Part shown: positions 1-4,281 of the stretch, piece by piece
Position numbering within the stretch: position 1 is the first letter of the stretch
Layout of the letters: every line of letters starts with the position of its first letter
DNA from: Verrucomicrobiota bacterium
GTDB lineage: Bacteria; Verrucomicrobiota; Verrucomicrobiia; Opitutales; UBA953
NCBI GenBank assembly: GCA_004293385.1
Contig: RDYO01000111.1
Location: forward strand, 1 to 7,243
Length of the DNA: 7,243 nucleotides
Reading direction: 5' to 3'
Translations under genes and position numbers: made by a program
The notes under the pieces: model-generated
Database searches by the model: none
What the model saw: the letters and a program-made list of their open reading frames with translations, nothing else
What the model was told of the DNA's origin: nothing

Positions 1-464
1 CCGGCGGAAGTGCGCCCCATGCGGCCTAGGGTCAGTCCGCGGCGCGTGAAGACGCCGAGCTTCACCGCCGGATCGACCGAGGCCAGATGGGCGTAGAGCG
101 AATACACCGGGAGCTCCGCGCCCGGATGGACGAGCACCACGTACTTGCCGTAGGGCCCGTTCACGTTCGGGTTGACGTAGGCCACCTGTCCGTCCATCGC
201 GGCGCGCACCAGGTCGAGCGCCTCGCCGGCGGGATCGCGTCGGCCGGGGCGGATGTCGACGCCTTCGTGGAAGCGCTGGCCCTCTTCGCGGACCATCCCG
301 AACGTGGCGGATTCCAGCCGTCCGGAGACGGTCGGTTGGAGGTAGTCCTGCGCCGACCGGACGGCGGTCAGGTCAAGGGTCGTCGGCCAGACGATTTCAG
401 TGCCGAGCAACGGGGCCGTCGCCAGGCCGAGGAGGAGAAGGGTGAGGCGGGACCGCCGGCTCAC
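1..464 (-). CDS. M23 (LytM/lysostaphin-type) metallopeptidase, C-terminus cut by window edge
   Basis: Secreted zinc endopeptidase expected to cleave peptide cross-links in peptidoglycan in the periplasm. The 154 visible residues begin with an Arg-rich n-region and a Leu-rich core (residues 7-20), a likely signal peptide. Residues 55-71 read FG...RFHEGVDI, the M23 entry motif, with H66 and D70 as the expected zinc ligands. H113 and the YAHL motif (H126) match further conserved active-site positions. The glycine-rich turn near 147-151 normally precedes the final HxH motif, which must lie beyond position 1. Only about 35 residues separate the signal peptide from the catalytic domain, so no N-terminal LysM or coiled-coil module is present. 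The start is GTG at 464: it shares GTGA with the TGA stop of the upstream lipoprotein gene, and an AAGGAG lies 11 bases upstream. The family call is strong; whether the enzyme is active cannot be judged without the C-terminus. Confidence 0.88.
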   Translation of the reverse strand, partial: MSRRSRLTLLLLGLATAPLLGTEIVWPTTLDLTAVRSAQDYLQPTVSGRLESATFGMVREEGQRFHEGVDIRPGRRDPAGEALDLVRAAMDGQVAYVNPNVNGPYGKYVVLVHPGAELPVYSLYAHLASVDPAVKLGVFTRRGLTLGRMGRTSA

Positions 465-976
465 GGACGTTCGGACTCCTTGATCTTGCGGATCTTGAGC
501 GCCGAGATGTTGAGACGACGGCTGATATCCATGACCGCCTGCGTGTTGGTCATGCCCTTCTTTTCGACGTGGAAAATCAGGTTGCCGTCCACGATCTGGC
601 TGTCGATCGGCATGATGCCGACGGCGGCGTCGTTGATGACCAGGACGAAGTGACGGCCGATGGCCTCCTTGGTGTAGTTCATCACGTCGACCGCGGCCTT
701 ACGGTCGAGCTGCACGAGCAGGAACTCCTGACGCAGGTCCGGTTCGCCGCTGGTGATCGGGTGGGTGTTGAGGATTTCTTCGGCCGGCACGAGCGCCCGC
801 GTCATCACCGAGAGCTTGAGCTGGCTGACGGGCAGGGTGACTTCCTGTTTCATCGAGCCGCCGATGGAGGGAGGCGCCTCGACGAAGATGGAGGCGAGCT
901 CCTCGGGGATGTCGTGGTTCTTGCAGCCCGCCAGCAGCAGGACGGCCAAGGCGGACAGGAGGCGGAGAGACGTCAT
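461..976 (-). CDS. lipoprotein with possible SecD P1-head-like domain
   Basis: A 171-residue predicted lipoprotein of unknown function. It opens with a short basic n-region, a hydrophobic core (residues 6-16) and an ideal lipobox LAGC with C18 as the lipidated cysteine. Lysine follows at +2 rather than aspartate, which in proteobacterial rules favours the outer membrane. Residues 30-60 are proline- and Val-rich and probably form a linker or strand. Residues 84-160 alternate beta and alpha: a strand EFLLVQL, a helix near 93-106, GRHFVLVINDAAVG, then IDSQIVDGNLIFHV and a helix TNTQAVMDISRRL. This order resembles the head subdomain of the periplasmic P1 region of SecD. The resemblance is by eye only. 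The ATG at 976 is chosen because it gives the signal peptide; the frame stays open upstream but that part shadows the next gene. It lies 8 bases after the 985-1476 gene and overlaps the M23 gene by 4. It may be a partner or regulator of that peptidase. Confidence 0.8.
   Translation of the reverse strand: MTSLRLLSALAVLLLAGCKNHDIPEELASIFVEAPPSIGGSMKQEVTLPVSQLKLSVMTRALVPAEEILNTHPITSGEPDLRQEFLLVQLDRKAAVDVMNYTKEAIGRHFVLVINDAAVGIMPIDSQIVDGNLIFHVEKKGMTNTQAVMDISRRLNISALKIRKIKESERP
476..481 (-). promoter_or_regulatory. Shine-Dalgarno-like AAGGAG for the M23 peptidase gene
   Basis: On the minus strand AAGGAG lies inside the last codons of the lipoprotein gene, 11 bases before the GTG at 464. The spacing is slightly long. 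It is the only clear Shine-Dalgarno-like sequence I see before a start in this window. It supports the GTG start and coupling to translation of the upstream gene. Confidence 0.45.
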
Positions 977-984
977 GGAAAGGC

Positions 985-1476
985 TTAGCCGACGAGCATG
1001 TCGAGCGAAGCGCTGACCTGCAGGATGTGGGCGGGCTGGAGGTCGATCATCGGCACCAGGTAGGTCTGCTTGGTGGCGGCGTGGACGTACGTCAGCTGGC
1101 CTTCGGCGGCGGCGCCGACCTGCTTGATGATGCGCTTGCGCTCGAGGAGCATGGCGAGGATGTGCTTGAGCACGCCCTTGTCGCCCGAAGGGTCGGCGGG
1201 GTCTTCGTAAAGGGAGAGGAAGAACTCTTCGCGCGAGGCGAGGAGCTGGGCGCGCTGGGCCTGGTCTTCTTCGCCGCGTTCCTTGACTTCGCGGCTCCAG
1301 CGGCCGAGGAGGATGCCCTCCGGCTGGAAGCTCGCGGCGTGGTCCTTGAGCACGTCGAGGCGTTCGATGTTGCCGCCGAGCGGCTTGAAGACGACGCACG
1401 TCACGAGGTCGCCGACGTGGAGTTCCTTGCCGGAAGCGGCACAGGTGCGAGCAATAGGTTTAACCTGCCAGTCCAT
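985..1476 (-). CDS. conserved-looking hypothetical protein, possible degenerate zinc-knuckle N-terminus
   Basis: A 163-residue cytoplasmic protein with no signal peptide or membrane segment; I cannot assign a function. The N-terminus reads MDWQVKP, then C12-A-A-S-G (a CxxSG loop), GDLVTC (C27), a short turn and a segment IERLDVLKDH. GRW follows at 58-60. This layout looks like a treble-clef-type zinc knuckle (CxxCG...DxCxxCW) that has lost most of its cysteines. The middle (62-92) is highly charged and probably helical. Residues 93-125 include SGDKG followed by a basic helix (LKHILAMLLERKRIIKQ), and the C-terminus holds beta-like segments around TYVHAATKQTYLVP. The ATG at 1476 is preferred over the longer frame from 1572 because the extra residues are Arg/Pro-rich and fall in the intergenic gap. 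No Shine-Dalgarno is visible. It is the first gene of the minus-strand operon, 8 bases before the lipoprotein gene. Confidence 0.75.
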   Translation of the reverse strand: MDWQVKPIARTCAASGKELHVGDLVTCVVFKPLGGNIERLDVLKDHAASFQPEGILLGRWSREVKERGEEDQAQRAQLLASREEFFLSLYEDPADPSGDKGVLKHILAMLLERKRIIKQVGAAAEGQLTYVHAATKQTYLVPMIDLQPAHILQVSASLDMLVG

Positions 1477-1493
1477 GACCGATAAGAGAAGTC

Positions 1494-1510
1494 GGGCGGG
1501 GCGGGGCGGG
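1494..1510 (+). other. potential G-quadruplex (G3-C-G4-C-G4-C-G3)
   Basis: Four consecutive runs of three or four guanines are separated by single cytosines, which meets the strictest quadruplex consensus with one-base loops, usually the most stable kind. The complementary strand has the matching C-run (i-motif) arrangement. It lies 18 bases before the ATG of the minus-strand operon and 60 bases before the ATG of the hydrolase. It could affect transcription of either gene, and would be in the hydrolase mRNA only if that transcript starts upstream of it. Folding and function are inferred. Confidence 0.6.
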
Positions 1511-1555
1511 CAACCCCATTCACGGCGGTTTGCGGCTGACTTATTGGCCCTCCGG

Positions 1556-1566
1556 GGCAGTCTGCC
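1556..1566. repeat. short dyad GGCAG-T-CTGCC before the hydrolase start
   Basis: Five-base inverted arms around a single T, four bases before the ATG at 1571. It could be a weak operator or an mRNA hairpin at the ribosome-binding region. Such short dyads are frequent by chance in GC-rich DNA. Confidence 0.25.
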
Positions 1567-1570
1567 GGGC

Positions 1571-2128
1571 ATGTCCGAAACCCCCGCCGCCGGCGTCGCC
1601 TTGCTCGTCGTGGACGTTCAGCCGAACTTCCTGAAGGCCATGCCCGACGGAGACGCCTGCCTACGTCGCTGCCTCCTGGCCGCCTCGGCCGCCAAGTTGC
1701 TGGGAGTACCCGTGCTCTTCACCGAACAGGTGCCCGCCAAGCTCGGCCCGACCCACCCGGACCTATTGCTCGCCGCCGGCGAAGGTCGCGCCGTGTTCGG
1801 CAAGACCGCCTTCTCGGCGTTCGGTGCCCCGGGTCTGACCGAGGCCTTCGCCAAGGCCGAGGTGAGCCAGTTGCTGATCTGCGGCCTGGAGATCCCCGTG
1901 TGCGTCTACCAGACCGCCATGGACGCGCTCCGCGAGGGCCTGGGCGTGACGATCCTCTCTGATGCCGTGACCGGCCGACGGTCTGCGGATGGTCTGGTCT
2001 GTCTGGAAGCCTTACGGGCGGCGGGCGCGCATGTGCTGCCGACCGAGACCGTCTTCTACGCGATGCTGGGCGATGCGACGCATCCGCAGTTCCGGGCGTT
2101 CACCGAACTCGTCAAGCAGGCTGCTTAG
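1571..2128 (+). CDS. isochorismatase-like cysteine hydrolase
   Basis: A 185-residue cytoplasmic enzyme of the isochorismatase-like alpha/beta hydrolase family, whose members hydrolyse amides, imides or vinyl ethers with an Asp-Lys-Cys triad. The triad is visible: D15 in LLVVDVQPNF, K78 in FGKTAFSAF, and C111 in the nucleophile motif EIPVCVYQTA. After the nucleophile comes the conserved ILSDAV segment (128-133). The length is normal for the small single-domain branch, which includes nicotinamidase-, YcaC- and ISOC1/2-like proteins. I see no clear nicotinamidase metal-binding set (D-x-H plus H), so the substrate is unknown; the FxKTxFSAF stretch is closer to the ISOC-like branch. The ATG at 1571 is directly before the conserved core, and the longer upstream frame is antisense to the 985-1476 gene. 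It stands alone, divergent from the operon on its left, and its TAG overlaps the tsaD stop on the opposite strand by 4 bases. Confidence 0.9.
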   Translation: MSETPAAGVALLVVDVQPNFLKAMPDGDACLRRCLLAASAAKLLGVPVLFTEQVPAKLGPTHPDLLLAAGEGRAVFGKTAFSAFGAPGLTEAFAKAEVSQLLICGLEIPVCVYQTAMDALREGLGVTILSDAVTGRRSADGLVCLEALRAAGAHVLPTETVFYAMLGDATHPQFRAFTELVKQAA

Positions 2129-3147
2129 ACCTGATCAACCGTCAGGCTCGCCGCCGGCACGGCCGCGGAGCCGACGGGCAGTCCGACATCCGCCCAGGCG
2201 GCGAAGGCGATCATACCCGCGTTGTCGCCGCAGTGCTTCGGTTCGGCGACCAGCATCGGCAGTCCGCGTTGCTGGGCCGCGTTCGTGAGCCGGGCGCGGA
2301 GCGTGCGGTTATTGGCCACGCCGCCGGATAGCCCCACGGATTTGTAGCCGCCGAGGTCGAGGACCGCGCCGGTCTTGGACACCAGCTGTTCGATGATCGC
2401 GTGCTGATAGCCCGCGCAGAGGTCAGGCATGGCCGCGGCCACGTCGGCATCGGACATCTTCTCCAGCTGGTAGCGCAGCGCGGTCTTGAGTCCGGAGAAA
2501 CTGAGACGGAGGTCGGCCTTCTCCGGGATGCCGCGCGGGAAGACGAATTTCCGGACGTCGCCTTGCTGGGCGTGCTTCTCGATGAGGGCGCCGCCTGGGT
2601 AAGGCAGGCCGAGCAGCTTCGCTCCTTTGTCGAACGCTTCGCCCGCGGCGTCGTCGACGGTGCGCGCCACGACCGTGAGACGGAGCTGCTCATCAAGTTT
2701 CACCAGCAGCGTGTTGCCGCCGGAGACTACGATCGCGAGATGCGGGAGAAGGGCCGCGCGGGTCGCGGCGAAACCTGCCGGGTCCGCCGCGTGCACGGCG
2801 ATGAAGGGCGAGTGGACGTGGGCCCGCAGATGGTTGACGCCGACGATCGGCAGGCCGCGGGCGAGCGCGAGGGAACGGGCGAGGGTCACGCCCATCGACA
2901 GGCAGGGCAGAAGGCCGGGGCCGCGGGTGACGGCGATGGTCTCGGCCGACGCGAGTTCGGCGTGGAAATCGGCGAGCAGGAGGGGCAGGGCGGAAAGGTG
3001 CATGCGGCTGGCCAGTTCAGGGACTACGCCGCCGTATTTCTCGTGTTCCGCCGCCTGCGAGCTGATCAGTTCGCGTACGAGCCCGCGGGCCGGGTCGAAG
3101 AGCGCCAGGGCCGATTCATCGCAGGAACTTTCGATCGCGAGGATCAT
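2125..3147 (-). CDS. tsaD: tRNA N6-adenosine threonylcarbamoyltransferase TsaD
   Basis: TsaD transfers the threonylcarbamoyl group from threonylcarbamoyl-AMP to A37 of tRNAs reading ANN codons, making t6A, together with TsaB and TsaE in the cytoplasm. The 340 residues match the usual family length and show the ASKHA/Kae1 signatures in order: MILAIESSCDES at the N-terminus, GGVVPELASRMH (39-50), TRGPGLLPCLSMG (74-86), metal-binding NHLRAH with H106 and H110, VVSGGNT (140-146), the DDAAGEAFDK segment (165-174), FSGLK (217-221), and the C-terminal metal aspartate D308 in CGDNAGMIA. About 20 residues between the HxxxH motif and VVSGGNT form a short Ala-rich insertion relative to E. coli. The ATG at 3147 is chosen because family members begin directly with MILAIES; an in-frame ATG at 3183 would add 12 unconserved residues. 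TsaB, TsaC and TsaE are not in the window. The gene is divergent from the methyltransferase gene and ends against the hydrolase gene with no room for a terminator. Confidence 0.97.
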   Translation of the reverse strand: MILAIESSCDESALALFDPARGLVRELISSQAAEHEKYGGVVPELASRMHLSALPLLLADFHAELASAETIAVTRGPGLLPCLSMGVTLARSLALARGLPIVGVNHLRAHVHSPFIAVHAADPAGFAATRAALLPHLAIVVSGGNTLLVKLDEQLRLTVVARTVDDAAGEAFDKGAKLLGLPYPGGALIEKHAQQGDVRKFVFPRGIPEKADLRLSFSGLKTALRYQLEKMSDADVAAAMPDLCAGYQHAIIEQLVSKTGAVLDLGGYKSVGLSGGVANNRTLRARLTNAAQQRGLPMLVAEPKHCGDNAGMIAFAAWADVGLPVGSAAVPAASLTVDQV

Positions 3148-3230
3148 CTGCCTGCAGTCAGCCCAATTCGGAGGTCGGCTCAATCCCGATTCGTCTGGCG
3201 GAGCGGAAAAGACCGCATAACGCTTCTGGC
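3148..3230. promoter_or_regulatory. divergent intergenic region between tsaD and the methyltransferase gene
   Basis: An 83-bp gap that must hold the start signals of both divergent genes. No Shine-Dalgarno is seen before either start. A CATAAC at 3216-3221, 9 bases before the GTG at 3231, could be a weak -10 box giving a very short leader or leaderless mRNA, but no matching -35 is evident. I treat this as unproven. Confidence 0.35.
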
Positions 3231-4208
3231 GTGGAGCCCGCGGCCCGACATGACGCCATCGTCGCCTTGCTCCGTCGCGAGGCCCGCGGCGGCGTGGTCT
3301 CGTTCGCGCGCCTCGTCGAGGCGGCCCTCTACGCCCCGGGGCTCGGCTATTACGTCGCGGACCGGAGGCGCGTCGGCAAGGCCGCCGGCACCGACTTCAC
3401 CACCGCGGCGGCGCTTGGCCCCATGTTCGGAGAACTCGTCGCCGGTGCGGCGCAGTCGCTCGTCGGCGATTTGAAGACGCACGCCCTCGTCGAGGTCGGC
3501 GCCGAACCCGGGCAGGCTCACTATGCCGGCATCGCTTCCCGCTTCGCCGAACTGCGCACGTTCCGCTTCGGCGCCGATCCTGCGTTCCCGGCGCGCAGCG
3601 TCCTCGTCGCGAACGAACTCCTCGATGCGCAGCCCTTTCATCGGTTTGTCCGCCAAGGCGGATCATGGCGCGAGCTCGGCGTACGGGTCGATGGCGCTGA
3701 ACTGACCGTGGAACCTCTCGCGGAATTCTCCGCCCCTGCGGCGGCGGAGTTCGCCAGTGCTTTGCCTGCAGCCGAAGAAGGGTGGATCATCGATGCGCCT
3801 TTGGCCGCCGAAGATCTGGTCCGGAAGTTCCTCGCCGGGTCTTGGGGAGGTGCCGTGATCCTGCTCGATTACGGCAAGACCATCGCGCAATGCCTGGAAT
3901 CATCGCCGGCGGGTACGGCGCGGGCCTATCGGAGTCATCAGCTCTCCGGCGCGATCCTCGAGAACCTCGGTTCGCAGGACCTCACCTGTCACGTCCTTTG
4001 GGATCGGATCGAGCCCGTCTTGGCCGTTGCCGGTTTCCGTAATGTCCGCCTCGACCGTCAGGAGGCCTTTTTCGTTAAGTATGCCGGTGCCGAGATGGAG
4101 CGCATCGCCCTCTCGGGCGACTCCGAGGCCACTGGGCGGCTGCGGGCCTTGACGCACCCGGCGCATTTCGGGGCGAAGTTCCAGGTCCTGCACGCGGTGC
4201 GCGGTTAA
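3231..4208 (+). CDS. compact MidA/NDUFAF7-like SAM-dependent methyltransferase
   Basis: A 325-residue member of the MidA/NDUFAF7 family (COG1565, DUF185), whose mitochondrial member methylates an arginine of complex I subunit NDUFS2; bacterial targets are mostly unknown. Signatures in order: SFARLVEAALYAPGLGYY (24-41), the GTDFTTAAALGPMFGEL segment (53-69), motif I position LVEVGAEPGQ (86-95), LVANELLDAQPFHRF (125-139), VILLDYG (209-215) and the GTARAYRSHQ segment. Two things are odd. Motif I normally reads ELGPGRG or similar, but here is GAEPGQ. Only 38 residues separate it from NELLDA, whereas about 90 do in human NDUFAF7, so the region with the second SAM-contact motif (ES..LR..Q) is largely absent. 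The total length is also below the usual 360-420. SAM binding may therefore be altered or lost. The start is GTG at 3231, giving the family's normal N-terminal spacing; no Shine-Dalgarno is visible and no closer ATG exists in frame. The frame is intact, with no sign of a frameshift. Confidence 0.85.
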   Translation: MEPAARHDAIVALLRREARGGVVSFARLVEAALYAPGLGYYVADRRRVGKAAGTDFTTAAALGPMFGELVAGAAQSLVGDLKTHALVEVGAEPGQAHYAGIASRFAELRTFRFGADPAFPARSVLVANELLDAQPFHRFVRQGGSWRELGVRVDGAELTVEPLAEFSAPAAAEFASALPAAEEGWIIDAPLAAEDLVRKFLAGSWGGAVILLDYGKTIAQCLESSPAGTARAYRSHQLSGAILENLGSQDLTCHVLWDRIEPVLAVAGFRNVRLDRQEAFFVKYAGAEMERIALSGDSEATGRLRALTHPAHFGAKFQVLHAVRG

Positions 4209-4251
4209 ACGGAAGTTTTTGGAAGCCACGCTCGACCTGCGGGGAACATCT

Positions 4252-4279
4252 CCTTTTCTGGGGTGTACCCCTCTTTTCC
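4252..4279 (+). repeat. pyrimidine mirror repeat flanking a GGGG-TGTA-CCCC mini-hairpin
   Basis: Reading left to right: CCTTTTCT, GGGG, TGTA, CCCC, TCTTTTCC. The outer 8-base pyrimidine arms are exact mirror images (not inverted complements), and the inner GGGG/CCCC can pair as a 4-bp hairpin. It ends 2 bases before the ATG at 4282, so the ribosome-binding region is pyrimidine-rich with no Shine-Dalgarno. It could be an mRNA structure or an S1-type pyrimidine landing site; this is inference, and chance is possible. Confidence 0.35.
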
Positions 4280-4281
4280 CG

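Larger units (their letters stand above)
1477..1570. promoter_or_regulatory. divergent intergenic region
   Basis: This gap separates the minus-strand operon (start 1476) from the isochorismatase-like gene (start 1571), so it must hold promoters for both unless one is leaderless or read through. I see no convincing -35/-10 pair on either strand. It carries a G-quadruplex motif (1494-1510) and a small dyad (1556-1566), listed separately. No Shine-Dalgarno precedes either start. Confidence 0.5.

Noticed and set aside
87..653. 188-codon plus-strand frame opposite the M23 and lipoprotein genes
   Set aside because: No recognisable motif; the minus strand explains this region with HEGVD and lipobox signatures.
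977..1399. N-terminal extension of the lipoprotein frame (141 extra codons)
   Set aside because: The extra residues are Arg/Pro/Gln-rich and out of frame with the 985-1476 gene. The signal peptide and lipobox place the true start at 976.
1283..1570. Extended N-terminus of the isochorismatase-like frame
   Set aside because: The extension is antisense to the conserved-looking 985-1476 gene and crosses the intergenic gap; homologues start near the LLVVDVQ strand.
3148..3183. Upstream in-frame ATG for tsaD at 3183
   Set aside because: It would add 12 residues before the canonical MILAIES start of the family, and has no ribosome-binding site of its own.
2401..3474. 357-codon plus-strand frame antisense to tsaD
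   Set aside because: Shadow of tsaD; the translation shows no family motif and runs into the methyltransferase gene in the wrong frame.
4209..4251. Possible terminator or promoter after the methyltransferase gene (GGAAG-TTTTT-GGAAG)
   Set aside because: It is a direct repeat, not an inverted one, so it forms no stem. TTGGAA at 4219-4224 has no good -10 partner at normal spacing.
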